64,000 nucleotides of DNA from Enchytraeus crypticus (Eukaryota; Annelida; Clitellata; Enchytraeida; Enchytraeidae): contig CAJHZI010000713.1 in NCBI GenBank assembly GCA_905160935.1, forward strand, positions 464,501 through 528,500, written 5' to 3'. The notes beneath the pieces are model-generated. The model was given only the letters and a program-made list of their open reading frames with translations, did no database searches and was not told where the DNA came from. Shown here one piece after another: positions 43,301 to 48,279 of this stretch (position 1 is its first letter; every line of letters starts with the position of its first letter). Both the position numbers and the translations under genes were made by a program.

Positions 43301-45860
43301 CTTCCCTTTATTTCCAGATTTGTGAGAATTTTTTCAAAGACTTCTAAATTGGCAAATTCCGGTATAAAAGTAGACTCTTGGTAAAAAGCATCACTGCCGA
43401 AGAGATGCGTAGTGGTTCCTAATCCATCGATGCACCATCCACTGTTGTCTCCCATCAAGTTGATTCCTCTGGCCCAACCATAGTGTTGAAACAGCAACAC
43501 GAAGCTGTGATCAAACGACGTAAATGTTCCTGAAATCCGTACCATAGTTTTGAAGATGGTCTTATTAAGGGCTTCCATCTGTAGACAAAACGCTGGAAAG
43601 TTCGGAACGTTGTAGTAGGCCGAAATCTGACCGATAACTGTGCAAGCTGAAAGATAATTTCAATTATTTGGTTAATTTGATCCATAAAAATAATCTAATT
43701 AAATATTTCAAAAAACATTGTAAAGAACTCATGGATAGAAATTTTATATTTATGGATATTAATTTCAATTGACCTATTCTCTCAGATTATAATTATGGAT
43801 CAGATGGTAGAAATTTGGAAACATCCAAATGGATGGGCTTGGAGGTCTTTTCTTAAATTTTACTAACTTAGGAGTATCACTGCCAAATCATTTGTGTAAA
43901 TTATTTAATTAATTTTTAGAGCAGAGAAAACACTCCCATAAATAATATTTTATGAAATAGCCGTGAGTGTAAGGTTTAGTATGCATAGCTTTGTATTGAA
44001 AATATTTTAAGGGATTAATCGTTAATAGGTCACACATTTTTATGACTGTGAATTAGTGACACTACGATGGCGGATTATTAGATGGACTAGCTATCCAATA
44101 AGTAGATAATTAGACATTTATACCTTATAGTTCTATTTTTATTTTCAATGCCGTTGTATGTGTTGTAATGCAGTGTTGTTATTTTGTGTTCATTGTAACT
44201 TGTAACCACGTCTTGATGGTGTAATAAAGATTCATATATAAATGCTCAGAATATAAGTACTAATGATACGCAATAGAGATGTAAGTTATGACTTAATAAT
44301 TACCTGACAATTATCTGGTCAAAATTCTATGTGTCTATACAAATTAATATAATTGTAATAAACTGATAATAAACTGTATAATAAATTAATTTAATATTTA
44401 CATAATTAACACTATTAAGTTTCTAAATTGCATGTTTAATTATGAAGTTTGCCAAATATGGTGTACCGTATTGATTTTAGCGTACCTTAAAAAATATTCC
44501 CCCTCCCACTAATGTACTCGCCTCCCAGTCTGTAGGACCTGGCGCCAGCCCTTAATATCTTATCACTATACGTATTTTGTATCTATTTGTGTCTGGCGAT
44601 TTCTTATATCAAGTATGCATATTAAATGCGATAAGGGGTTACTGGTTAGGGTTAGGGTTGGGGTAGAATTAGATCTATGGTAAGATTTTTGGAGACCCTT
44701 GAACAAGTGCTTCGGGCCTCTCAAGGTGGAAATCCGGCACTGCTCATAAGCCATACTGTTTCCCAAGCTCTAGGCAAGACAATGTATGTATGAGACATTC
44801 CTTTTGTGAAGATGTTAACTACTTAATAAATTGGAGCGCAAAAGCAGAATTTGAGTAACGAATATGTACCTTGGACTCGTCGCTTAGCAAAGCACTAGAA
44901 AAAGTGGGTTCAATATGTTCTAGCAGGAGCAGGTTATGTGTAACACTACATGTAATATAAATAGTTGGTACTTACTATCATAGCACACCGGCCCGAGTAG
45001 GACATCAATGTTGTTGTCGATCAGCTCGAGAACTGGATACGAGGCGTACAGAGAGTCGCAGTAGTCGTTTCTATAGCTATAGCTGAAATTAGCAATTTAA
45101 TGATTTACATGATTTAGTGTAATATGTTGGTTTCTAAAATGATGAAAGTAAATACTATTTTCTAAAAATATTATAATTTAGGAAAATCAATATTGTTTTC
45201 TAAATTTTCAGTTCAAAACAATTTAAACTGATTCAATATAAAAGAACACATATAGCCGTCAGACACAGCACATATAAATAGAAATAACTAGTCAAAAAAT
45301 GTATCTATTGACAGAAAATATTTATCATATATGCTAACAATAATTAAATACATATAAGTAGCCATTTTTTAATTGTTAAATGGGGGCCTTTGTTTTTGCA
45401 TTTCAAGTGCGTATGCTGAATCTCCAGGGACACAGAGATTGTACGGTGATGGAAATTGTGTGGGACATCTTGGGTGCAGAATAGCCGTGCCAATTTAACT
45501 GACTGTCCGTGAGCTTTTAAATAAAATATAATATATAAACTTTAAATTCCGAACGAACAAAAATCTAAATCAGAATTGTATCAAAATCGTTCCTCGTCTT
45601 TATAGGTTACAACATATTATCAACACAATAAAAGTGGAATAATCAAAATTGCAAGAAATATTAACTAAAGTTTAGACAAACCTGAAATTATATCCCGCCA
45701 GTAACCCATCTCTCTGAGCCTGCTCAAAAGCCAGACTCACTGCTCCTTGATCATAGTCCGAAGTTATGAATCCTACTCTTATTTCTCTGTCCTCACCGTG
45801 AGTAATGAAGTTGCTGACTAATGACATCAGGACTATCAAACCAAAAGTGGAATTTACCAT
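11289..45860 (-). CDS. Gene A: receptor-type (membrane) guanylyl cyclase, complete 20-exon model, 1048 aa
   Basis: Predicted single-pass plasma-membrane receptor converting GTP to cGMP on ligand binding. Exons, 5' to 3' on the minus strand: 45860-45682, 45082-44976, 43646-43299, 39529-39330, 34836-34726, 33741-33606, 30935-30811, 29902-29800, 27308-27227, 26294-26201, 24538-24353, 22885-22781, 21799-21728, 20827-20470, 19310-19121, 17403-17263, 16431-16239, 14326-14053, 11834-11743, 11339-11289. Introns are GT..AG and phases match at every junction, giving 1049 codons including TAG. Domains: signal peptide 1-22, ANF-receptor ligand-binding region about 28-400, membrane helix about 439-462, kinase-homology domain about 515-785, coiled coil about 800-845, cyclase about 855-1040. 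Length matches the roughly 1050-1060 aa usual for the family. The cyclase keeps metal Asp residues ([11 protein letters not shown]), guanine-selecting Glu (VETIGDAY) and Cys (RYCLFGD), and Asn/Arg ([10 protein letters not shown]), so it should be active on GTP. Ligand unknown. The exon 7 donor is the least certain border. Confidence 0.93.
11743..11834 (-). CDS. Gene A exon 19: C-terminal part of cyclase domain
   Basis: Completes exon 18 as ...[16 protein letters not shown] ... [12 protein letters not shown], the family's 'kIh.S......L......~.l..RG....KGKG' segment. Acceptor TTGAAG, donor AAG|GTAATT, phase 0. Confidence 0.93.
12620..12730. repeat. Degenerate telomere-like block
   Basis: Repeated CCTAA-type motifs (CTTAATCCTAAC, TTTAACCCTAATC) in gene A intron 18, too diverged to be a working telomere. 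Confidence 0.5.
12905..12946. other. Perfect 19-bp hairpin with GAAA loop
   Basis: AACTCTACAGTAAGGGACC, loop GAAA, then its exact reverse complement. Lies in the intron between exons 18 and 19 of gene A. Confidence 0.9.
13060..13460 (-). mobile_element. SINE3 copy with tandem 5' end
   Basis: Full-length match. The 5' end carries three tandem copies of a 19-bp unit (ACCCGAGCACAACACGGGG) at about 13415-13475. Confidence 0.85.
13720..13810 (+). mobile_element. Short repeat with (TTGA)n tail
   Basis: ACGTCCCTTAAATTGTCTTA ... CCGGACATTAAATTC, then (TTGA)n. Related copies at 11095, 21035 and 26605. Looks like a 5'-truncated LINE tail. Confidence 0.55.
14053..14326 (-). CDS. Gene A exon 18: cyclase catalytic core
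   Basis: Starts with [15 protein letters not shown] (guanine-selecting Glu), then [36 protein letters not shown] (guanine-selecting Cys; catalytic Asn and Arg). Acceptor TTAAAG, donor G|GTTAGT, phase 1. Confidence 0.96.
14680..15110 (-). mobile_element. LINE family 1 3' fragment
   Basis: Same order as 1487-1900: TAGTGCACTGCCTACTGGCA at the 3' end, then minus-strand [17 protein letters not shown]. Lies in the gene A intron between exons 17 and 18. Confidence 0.8.
15570..15785 (-). mobile_element. SINE2 copy
   Basis: Degenerate B box (GAGATTCGAACACACGAGG on plus) and both flanks of the SINE2 consensus. Confidence 0.75.
15943..16036. repeat. (TA)n array
   Basis: About 90 bp of TA dinucleotide, 50 bp from duplicated exon 17'. 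Confidence 0.95.
16083..16187 (-). pseudogene. Gene A exon 17': partial duplicate of the 3' half of exon 17
   Basis: About 105 bp repeating the end of exon 17 ([19 protein letters not shown] through HDVYK) almost without change and with its own donor-like AAG|GTGACT. It has no proper 5' acceptor; the junction to exon 17 is (GATT)n repeat. Reading from exon 17 into this copy is blocked by the TAA just after exon 17, so it is probably not in the normal mRNA. A matching copy sits in gene B (57037-57141). Confidence 0.8.
16239..16431 (-). CDS. Gene A exon 17: cyclase domain with both metal-binding aspartates
   Basis: Encodes [60 protein letters not shown] and TFDD carry the two Mg-binding Asp residues. 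Acceptor TGTGCAG, donor AAG|GTTAGT, phase 0. If the donor is ignored the frame meets TAA immediately (AAG GTT AGT TAA). Confidence 0.95.
16640..16935. mobile_element. Diverged relative of the foldback element at 2356-3174
   Basis: Shares 'agaaatttcc', 'gaaagttatag', 'acatgccgatatgtttttagttgac' blocks with its arms. In the intron between exons 16 and 17. Confidence 0.5.
17263..17403 (-). CDS. Gene A exon 16: dimerisation coiled coil
   Basis: Encodes [20 protein letters not shown] ... [19 protein letters not shown] and HRMLPP. Heptad-rich signalling helix linking the kinase-homology domain to the cyclase; 'LLhrMLPp' is diagnostic. Acceptor TTTGTAG, donor CC|GTAAGT, phase 2. Confidence 0.95.
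17705..18700 (-). mobile_element. Old LINE relic, RT domain to C-terminus
   Basis: Minus-strand fragments with frameshifts: [16 protein letters not shown] (RT domain), [31 protein letters not shown] and [14 protein letters not shown]. The order matches a non-LTR reverse transcriptase. In the gene A intron between exons 15 and 16. Confidence 0.65.
18590..18700 (+). mobile_element. SINE1 3' part, degenerate
   Basis: GAGCTGGAAACTGACGTTAC and GGCTTGACTTT match the SINE1 tail; may overlap the adjoining LINE relic. Confidence 0.4.
18865..19085 (+). mobile_element. SINE2 copy (sense on plus)
   Basis: GTTCGAATTCCAGCCGCGCT (B box region) followed by TGATCTGAGAGTAAATCTCG and the tail TTTCACTATAATGCATG. 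It ends 36 bp from exon 15's donor. Confidence 0.85.
19121..19310 (-). CDS. Gene A exon 15: end of kinase-homology domain
   Basis: Encodes [19 protein letters not shown] and [18 protein letters not shown], the closing 'l..Cw.e.p..RP.f..i...l' helices. Acceptor TATTTAG, donor AG|GTATAA, phase 2. 190 nt, as in gene B. Confidence 0.93.
20045..20175 (+). mobile_element. SINE1 copy, partial
   Basis: GTACAAATCCTGGGCTCG (B box) then CGTCACTGAAATCGCTTTC and CTGACGTTAACGTTAGCTTT. Confidence 0.75.
20470..20827 (-). CDS. Gene A exon 14: kinase-homology domain C-lobe
   Basis: 358 nt encoding [39 protein letters not shown], and [18 protein letters not shown] replaces HRD and LKI replaces DFG, as in all receptor cyclases, so this is a pseudokinase lobe. 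Acceptor TTGCAG, donor G|GTATAA, phase 1. Same length as gene B exon 60215-60572. Confidence 0.94.
21035..21125 (-). mobile_element. (CAAT)n-tailed LINE/SINE tail fragment
   Basis: CAATCAATCAATCAGTAAGA then TTTAACGTTCGATT and CATAAGGCAATTTCAGGAGC. Same family as 26605-26695. Confidence 0.6.
21728..21799 (-). CDS. Gene A exon 13: kinase-homology domain
   Basis: 24 codons: [18 protein letters not shown] + IQDLVN, the 'dile.d.i.LdwmF..sl..Dlv' signature. Phase 0-0. A partial second copy of this exon lies at 22309-22508. Confidence 0.91.
21860..22165. repeat. TA/GCATATAT array inside an inverted repeat
   Basis: TA-rich array with periodic GCATATATATAT. It is flanked by inverted copies of a roughly 41-bp sequence (21819-21860 and 22162-22204, containing TTAATTGTAGATAAAAAATG). 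A second TA hairpin with arms AAATCTAAGCCTATA follows at 22205-22254. Confidence 0.9.
22290..22508. repeat. Direct duplication including half of exon 13
   Basis: Near-identical to 21550-21757, including CAAGATCCTGAATAAAAGCC (the 3' part of exon 13 with its donor). It stops abruptly at CATTCTG, so the copied exon is truncated and not functional. Confidence 0.88.
22781..22885 (-). CDS. Gene A exon 12: kinase-homology domain
   Basis: 35 codons: [20 protein letters not shown]...[12 protein letters not shown]. Matches 'l.HeN...fiGac.d....~v.eyc.rGsL' of receptor cyclases. Acceptor TCTGCAG, donor AGG|GTAAAA. Almost identical to gene B 63345-63449. Confidence 0.92.
23398..23462 (+). pseudogene. 5S rRNA-like segment
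   Basis: GTTAAGCAACGTCTGGACTA, TTGTACTTGGATGGGCG, CCTTGGGAGACCCAGTAC follow the internal promoter and 3' half of eukaryotic 5S rRNA. Too short and diverged to be a gene; probably a 5S-derived SINE head or pseudogene. Confidence 0.6.
23730..23935 (+). mobile_element. SINE2 copy, degenerate, missing B box
   Basis: TAGGGGTAACGTCATGAAGT (A-box region) then GACATTCACTGGCCTAG and the 'tgatagatatctacatagttgatc' tail; the middle is deleted. Confidence 0.7.
24353..24538 (-). CDS. Gene A exon 11: start of kinase-homology domain
   Basis: 62 codons, phase 0-0. Ser-rich linker ([15 protein letters not shown]), then [15 protein letters not shown] and [12 protein letters not shown]. The position normally holding the ATP-anchoring Lys (VAIK/VAVK) appears as Tyr in VLVY, so phosphotransfer is unlikely. 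Acceptor TTTTCAG, donor AAC|GTGAGT. Confidence 0.87.
24652..24797 (+). mobile_element. SINE1 copy, near full length
   Basis: A box TGGCGAAGTCGGTAAGATAC, B box GGGGTTCAAATCC, tail CTGACATCGCTTTCGAGC ... GAAACTGACGTTAACC. tRNA-derived pol III unit. Confidence 0.88.
24800..26200. other. Gene A intron 10 interior
   Basis: AT-rich with no repeat or gene recognised. Confidence 0.5.
26201..26294 (-). CDS. Gene A exon 10: cytoplasmic juxtamembrane region
   Basis: Acceptor TTGCAG. Encodes [20 protein letters not shown], equal to the basic stop-transfer and the 'e..l....WkI...dl' segment before the kinase-homology domain. Donor GGG|GTAGAA, phase 0. Found by phase and motif because it is too short to stand out as an open frame. 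Confidence 0.82.
26345..26387. other. Perfect 19-bp inverted repeat, 5-nt loop
   Basis: TTTTCGAACAACATCTTAA, loop TCATG, exact reverse complement. Lies 50 bp upstream of exon 10's acceptor on the transcribed strand. Confidence 0.9.
26605..26695 (-). mobile_element. (CAAT)n-tailed LINE/SINE tail fragment
   Basis: CAATCAATCAATCAATAAG, TTTAACGTCCGGTTCCTCAC, CAATGTCAGGGACGTC; same family as 21035-21125. Confidence 0.65.
26745..27010 (+). mobile_element. LINE family 1 RT fragment, degenerate
   Basis: [36 protein letters not shown] correspond to the segment at 36030-36150 in another copy. Also within gene A but opposite in strand. Confidence 0.7.
27227..27308 (-). CDS. Gene A exon 9: transmembrane helix
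   Basis: Begins after TTTCAG and completes an Asp codon, then about 24 hydrophobic residues ([19 protein letters not shown]...) ending in a basic residue. This is the single membrane-spanning helix. Donor AG|GTGAGC, phase 2. Confidence 0.88.
27981..28200 (+). mobile_element. 5S-rRNA-derived SINE candidate
   Basis: The head resembles 5S rRNA: GAAGTTAAGCTACATCGGCC, GAGTAGTACTTTGTGGGTGA (A- and C-box regions), then GACCGAGGGTTGACAGCTTT. An unrelated body follows, to about 28200. Lies in the gene A intron between exons 8 and 9. Confidence 0.6.
28555..28645 (-). mobile_element. L2/CR1-like LINE 3' tail, degenerate
   Basis: GTTTTAACGTCC, ATACAAGGATG, and TATGTCACTACAAATCGATT match the reverse complement of 33290-33375. 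Confidence 0.65.
29141..29215. ncRNA. miRNA-precursor-like hairpin (candidate)
   Basis: Arms TTTGGTAATGCCTTTTAGTTC (29146-29166; 21 nt) and its near-exact complement (29191-29211; one mismatch) enclose a 24-nt loop that itself pairs GGCA/TGCC. Flanks extend pairing by about 4 bp. Size and shape resemble a pre-miRNA and it is intronic in gene A, but a small MITE remnant could look the same. Strand unknown. Confidence 0.35.
29455..29640 (-). mobile_element. SINE1 copy, interrupted
   Basis: TTTAACGTCAGTTTCCTGCT and GGCATGTCATCGACGGGAG match the SINE1 tail; B-box remnant CTGGATTTGAATATTG follows a roughly 60-bp (GA)n-containing insertion. Confidence 0.55.
29800..29902 (-). CDS. Gene A exon 8: extracellular juxtamembrane segment
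   Basis: Encodes [17 protein letters not shown] followed by [17 protein letters not shown]. The W.gg..pP.d.PkCGF....C pattern is the cysteine-containing hinge just outside the membrane in receptor guanylyl cyclases. Donor CACG|GTAATT, phase 1. Confidence 0.88.
30290..30425 (+). mobile_element. LINE family 1 RT fragment, degenerate
   Basis: Reads [19 protein letters not shown] and [10 protein letters not shown]; the latter parallels 35770-35825 ([19 protein letters not shown]). Confidence 0.6.
30553..30785 (-). mobile_element. SINE2 copy, near full length
   Basis: GATTCGAACCCACGAGGGTT and all flanking blocks present. It ends about 25 bp from the proposed donor of gene A exon 7. Confidence 0.85.
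30811..30935 (-). CDS. Gene A exon 7: distal ligand-binding domain
   Basis: Continues exon 6 in phase as [16 protein letters not shown], the standard 'f.g.tG.v.id.nGdr' strand pair closing the ANF fold, then [17 protein letters not shown]. The acceptor is ACAAG. The donor GAG|GTTGCG is weak but is the phase-0 choice that keeps exon 8 in frame. A SINE (30553-30785) starts about 25 bp beyond this donor. Confidence 0.78.
31078..31450 (+). mobile_element. SINE3 copy, full length
   Basis: Starts at the CTTGTTGTGCTCGG block, contains GAGGAAGGCAACGGGAAACC and ends CTGCCACTTGGTATTGCACT then GAAGAAGAAG. No clear tRNA boxes, so the origin of the head is unknown. Confidence 0.85.
31745..32175 (+). mobile_element. 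L2/CR1-like LINE fragment (RT C-terminal)
   Basis: [20 protein letters not shown] and [10 protein letters not shown] resemble the 'l..srlDYCNsLL.....~l..LQ.vqNaaaRl' region of L2/CR1 and Jockey-like elements. Broken by stops. Confidence 0.7.
32178..32372. repeat. GC-rich inverted repeat pair
   Basis: GAGTAGGCGGGCGGCGATTC (32180) and its near complement GAATCGCCGCCGGCTACTC (32352) flank about 150 bp. This suggests a small element or a foldback end inserted in the L2-like LINE. Confidence 0.55.
32375..32600 (-). mobile_element. Another retroelement ORF fragment (frameshifted)
   Basis: The minus strand reads [35 protein letters not shown] and, one frame over, [17 protein letters not shown]. 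This matches the 'fvPvavEt.G......f...~g.ri....g......~l.QrlsvaiQr.Na' C-terminus common in retroelement RT proteins. Confidence 0.55.
32780..33385 (+). mobile_element. L2/CR1-like LINE 3' end with intact tail
   Basis: [17 protein letters not shown], then after frameshifts [37 protein letters not shown] and [10 protein letters not shown]: the canonical C-terminus of this LINE class. The 3' tail GACGTCCCTGACATCATCC ... GAGGAAACGGACGTTAAAAC is followed by (ATT)n. This is the best local reference for the tail fragments elsewhere. Confidence 0.85.
33606..33741 (-). CDS. Gene A exon 6: ligand-binding domain, 'YDAv..la' helix
   Basis: Encodes [20 protein letters not shown], equivalent to the conserved 'lyDAVyllAhAL' helix of ANF receptors, then [17 protein letters not shown]. 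Acceptor TTTCAG, donor G|GTACGT, phase 1. Confidence 0.87.
33900..34145 (+). mobile_element. SINE3-like head, diverged (tentative)
   Basis: TTTCCCGTATTGTGTCCGGG and CGTGCCGTAAAAGGCGACGA echo the SINE3 5' region (CCGTGTTGTGCTCGGG, CGTACGTAAGAGGCGACTA); the remainder does not match. Confidence 0.35.
34155..34325 (-). mobile_element. LINE family 1 3' end composite
   Basis: ATGCACTGTCAAGTGGCAGG then the LINE 3' end, continuing into GGGGGATTCTTCTTATGAAG. Same composite as 3705-3900. Confidence 0.65.
34726..34836 (-). CDS. Gene A exon 5: ligand-binding domain
   Basis: 111 nt, phase 0 at both ends (TTTTGCAG acceptor, CAG|GTAGGA donor). Encodes [16 protein letters not shown] ... SSIVPPDAQ. Lies in phase between exons 4 and 6. 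Similarity is weak, as usual for this linker region. Confidence 0.78.
35757..36762 (+). mobile_element. LINE family 1 fragment, longest RT-containing copy
   Basis: RT reads [48 protein letters not shown] (catalytic F/YADD box), [49 protein letters not shown]. Frameshifts and stops break it. The 3' end is CATGGACCTGCCAGTAGGCA then GTGCACTTAGAGAG. Confidence 0.88.
37190..37790 (+). pseudogene. piggyBac transposase C-terminal remnant
   Basis: One frame reads [18 protein letters not shown] and [19 protein letters not shown], the diagnostic 'YN.tKGgVD..D.~' and 'kRWp..if...lDia..Ns' blocks. Downstream in other frames: [18 protein letters not shown] and KCKKC, remnants of the C-terminal Cys-rich domain. 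The upstream catalytic core is missing. Confidence 0.88.
38241..38448. repeat. 103-bp tandem duplication
   Basis: Two consecutive units starting TAAATGTTGTGAGAAGTGTC at 38241 and 38344, about 95% identical, abutting the large palindrome. Confidence 0.9.
38460..38968. mobile_element. Near-perfect palindrome, about 240-bp arms
   Basis: Left arm about 38460-38700 and right arm about 38728-38968 are reverse complements with only a few differences (for example GAATTTCATTC against GAATTAAATTC). The loop is about 27 nt (AAAGGAGTACGTCGTTCACT...). No transposase. Confidence 0.92.
39055..39180 (-). mobile_element. L2/CR1-like LINE 3' end fragment
   Basis: Reverse complement of 33250-33380, including GGATGATGTCAGGGACG and CACTACAAATCGATTCACC. 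Confidence 0.75.
39330..39529 (-). CDS. Gene A exon 4: ligand-binding domain, second lobe
   Basis: Encodes [16 protein letters not shown] after the junction with IKGR. This is the 'ari.vlca....v..fl' strand-helix of ANF receptors, followed by [13 protein letters not shown], the usual 'aG..n.eyvfi' strand. Ends AFYAFKQ, donor CAA|GTATGT, phase 0. Confidence 0.88.
39645..39790 (-). mobile_element. SINE1 copy
   Basis: AATGTTAACATCAGTTTCCT, GTCAGTGACGGGCGTGCCCA, GGATTTAAGCC (decayed B box), TCTTACCGACATCGCC. Confidence 0.78.
40266..40320. repeat. (TC)n(TATC)n microsatellite
   Basis: Pure CT run grading into CTAT units. Confidence 0.92.
40600..41340. mobile_element. Possible LTR-like segment (tentative)
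   Basis: GC-richer leader-like sequence (40650-40930) is followed by an AT-rich part and a 'gaggtggggccaatg' and 'cattggaggcctt' junction. The ordering parallels 55245-56310. No paired LTR or coding region found. Confidence 0.2.
41400..41580. repeat. AATAGAAAT-rich simple repeat
   Basis: Imperfect GAAATAGAAAT units flank the left of the hAT remnant; a matching block lies at 42520-42715. The two blocks may be the element's subterminal repeats. Confidence 0.6.
41758..42298 (+). pseudogene. hAT transposase, internally deleted
   Basis: The N-terminal part resembles a BED-type zinc finger region ([28 protein letters not shown]). After an internal deletion and frame breaks the C-terminal dimerisation domain follows: [46 protein letters not shown]. 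The catalytic RNase-H core is absent, giving a non-autonomous derivative in the gene A intron between exons 3 and 4. Confidence 0.82.
42520..42715. repeat. AATAGAAATT repeat block
   Basis: Repeated 'gaaattagaatagtaatagaaatt' variants to the right of the hAT remnant, similar to 41400-41580. Confidence 0.65.
43299..43646 (-). CDS. Gene A exon 3: ligand-binding domain core
   Basis: The acceptor CTTTCAG joins in phase and continues after GPVCYD with [14 protein letters not shown]. The exon contains [15 protein letters not shown], the family's 'R.....' segment preceding the second lobe, and [11 protein letters not shown], matching the conserved 'hf.W' stretch. It ends NLEIKGR, donor A|GTGAGT, phase 1. 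At 348 nt it is the second largest exon. Confidence 0.9.
44636..44665 (+). repeat. Short TTAGGG-type interstitial telomeric motif
   Basis: GGTTAGGGTTAGGGTTGGGG: about two and a half animal telomere units in gene A intron 2. Confidence 0.75.
44740..44910 (+). mobile_element. SINE3 3' part, degenerate
   Basis: AAGCCATACTGTTTCCCAAG, then a weak 'gagcgcaaaagcagaattt' block and 'cgtcgcttagcaaagcactaga' at the LINE-like tail. Confidence 0.6.
44976..45082 (-). CDS. Gene A exon 2: ligand-binding domain
   Basis: Begins after TTTCAG and completes a Ser codon from exon 1, then reads [12 protein letters not shown]...[12 protein letters not shown] is the conserved ANF-receptor motif with a disulphide cysteine. 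Donor A|GTAAGT, phase 1. Confidence 0.88.
45682..45860 (-). CDS. Gene A exon 1: signal peptide and start of ligand-binding domain
   Basis: The first ATG is at 45860 (MVNSTFG...). The open frame extends 8 codons further but reaches only a TTG. A hydrophobic run ([10 protein letters not shown]) followed by [12 protein letters not shown] is a signal peptide leading into the first strand of the ANF-receptor fold; [11 protein letters not shown] is its first helix. Donor CAG|GTTTGT, phase 2. Confidence 0.85.
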
Positions 45861-45903
45861 CGCTAGATTGAGAGTCAGTGTCAATCAATTAATTATTTAA
45901 ACA

Positions 45904-45911
45904 TATATAAG
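45904..45911 (-). promoter_or_regulatory. TATA-like box upstream of gene A
   Basis: The minus strand reads CTTATATATG about 45 bp upstream of the ATG at 45860. Spacing would allow a very short 5' UTR, but in this TA-rich DNA the match may be chance, and a 5' non-coding exon further right is equally possible. Confidence 0.25.
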
Positions 45912-46478
45912 AGCAGGTTTTGTCTAATTTAGGTAGTGGTGGTTTATTGAAACTAACATTGATAGAATAATTTGAATTTAGTTGTCGGTATGAAATGAAT
46001 CCCGCTATTATATAAAAACTAATAATTGCTACCTATAACATGACAAAATGTTCCAGACACGCTGTATTCAATATGTAATTCGATTGCTATTCAAAATGAC
46101 TTTCCTTATAAACCTACATGTGTATCACTCCCTCGCTCGAACATGTGGAAAAACATTTACGTATATTTTAAACACGATACGTCAACTTGCGCAGTTTCTT
46201 CATTGCAGTGCTTTCTATTATGTGATTTATTCTACGTCATTGTTAATACTTTCTTGTTTCGCTATTTATATTCAACATCATCACTTAAAAACGTTGCATA
46301 TTGATATTTAATTACAAAAATATGAATCATAAAGTTATAACAATGGAAATGGATTAAATGATACCAATTTCTGCAGAATAAACCAGAGTACTAATACCAT
46401 TTTAAGTTTGAACTATTTTGATTAAAATATATTTAATTAATAAACAAACATTTATTTGATAATAAATTTATAGGCCAC

Positions 46479-46481
<3 letters not shown>

Positions 46482-46545
<64 letters not shown>
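46482..46545. repeat. (AAT)n microsatellite
   Basis: About 20 AAT units directly next to a SINE2 copy. Confidence 0.95.
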
Positions 46546-46547
<2 letters not shown>

Positions 46548-46554
46548 TGATGAT

Positions 46555-46790
46555 TATAGTGAAATGATCAACTGTGTTGATATCTATCACTTTTAATACC
46601 ACATGTTAAATCCGTTAAGCAATTTAGTCCATTTTCCGTGTAATCAGTCCAGTGAATGTCCGAGATTTTACTCTCAGATCAGCGCGGCTGGGATTCAAAC
46701 CCACGAGAGTTCGATTCACCTCAGGGTCTGTTATTTAAAACTTCATGACGTTATCTACATCCGTAACCACTGCGCTATTGAGACATCCAA
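46555..46790 (-). mobile_element. SINE2 copy, near full length
   Basis: GATTCAAACCCACGAGAGTT with all flanking blocks. Lies about 0.7 kb upstream of gene A's ATG. Confidence 0.85.
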
Positions 46791-46799
46791 CTACACGAT

Positions 46800-47599
46800 G
46801 TTAATAGCTTCTGCATAGTTTAAGGTAATCTTAACTTTAAAATTGAATTTTATTCTACTTGTATAACAATAGATTGTCGCAAAAATATGCTCGAGCTAAT
46901 CATTTTGCGAAAAATGTGAAGCTGAGTCACCTTGTATTGTAATCGGTATTAAATTTTATTACAACGCTTCATTGACGGGTTTTGAACCCAGAACATACAG
47001 ATCAGAAATGGGACATAATAAGAGATCGTGCTGCTTCTTTAAACCTGTAAGTAATATTAATGGTTTATGAATTACGTGCCTCTCCCTGGAGTATTAGCCT
47101 AACAGTATTATGAAAATAGAAGGAGTTACATTTCAGAAGATTATATTCCTTCTTTTAAACAATCATTTTCCATAATTACTTCTAGACATTAGTTATAATC
47201 CTAATGCAATTGCTAAGTATTTCTCAAATTTCCTGAAGCCATCGTAAATGGTAAAAATACGAACTTCACCAACTCTATAATCCACAAATCAAAAGGATCC
47301 TCATCTAATATCAAGTGTCTTAGGTATCTGATAAAACACCAGTTATCCTAGCTCGATAGGTTCTAGCTGACAAAGGATTAAATGTATGAGAGTTAGGCTA
47401 CTCTAGCAACTGGTAGCACCCGGTGAATGATTATAACTAGTGCTAGAACGCAATACAGAATGTAATATTGAAAAATCTCAAACGATATACATGAATGTTT
47501 TAATTTCACAATATTTCACTACAAATAACAGCATCAATGAATATTTAACAATATATTTAATAATTTCATTCAATCAATTATGCTCATCTCCTCCCCTCT
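46800..47599. other. Intergenic AT-rich DNA between genes A and B
   Basis: Only a weak B-box-like GGGTTTTGAACCC at about 46977. No gene seen. Confidence 0.5.
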
Positions 47600-48275
47600 A
47601 CCTCTTAGTGACCTCTACCTCTTAGTGATTTCTACCTCTTAGTGACCTCTACCTCTTAGTGACCTCTACCTCTTAGTGACCTCCACATCTTAGTGACCTC
47701 TACTTCTTAGTAATCTTTACCTCTTAGTGACCTCTAGCTCTTAGTGACCTCTAGCTCTTAGTGACCTCTACCTCTCATTAACCTCTATCTCTTAGTGACC
47801 TCTACCTCTTAGTAACCTCTACCTCTTAGTGATCTCTACCTCTTAGGGACCTCTACATCTTAGTGACCTCCATCTCTTAGTGACACCTATGTCTTAGTGA
47901 CCTCTATCTCTTAGTTATCTCTACCTCTTATTAATATTTACCTCTTAGTGACCTCTATCTATTAGTGACCTCTACTTCTTAGTGACCTCTATCTCTTAGT
48001 GACCTCTACCTCTTAGTGATCTCTACCTCTTAGTGACCTCTACCTCTTAGTGACCTCTACTTCTTATTGACCTCTACCTCTTAGTGACCTCTATCTCTTA
48101 GTGACCTCTGCATCTTAGTGACCTCCATCTCTTAGTGACACCTATCTCCTAGTGACCTCTACCTCTTAGTGACGTCTACCTATTAGTGACCTCTACTTCT
48201 TAGTGACCTCTATCTCGTAGTGGCCTCTACCTCTTAGTGATATCTACCTCTTAGTGACCTCTACGTCTTAGTAGG
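47600..48275. repeat. 17-bp minisatellite, about 40 units
   Basis: Tandem copies of CCTCTACCTCTTAGTGA with scattered substitutions (TATCTCTTAGTGA, ACATCTTAGTGA). The unit is not a multiple of three and contains TAG, so it is not coding. Lies 1.1 kb left of the 18-bp array. Confidence 0.95.
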
Positions 48276-48279
48276 GCTG

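Noticed and set aside
45861..45884. Earlier start for gene A, eight codons upstream
   Set aside because: The codon is TTG, not ATG; the ATG at 45860 gives a proper signal peptide.
47600..48275. CRISPR-like array
   Set aside because: 17-bp units are contiguous with no unique spacers; eukaryotic minisatellite.
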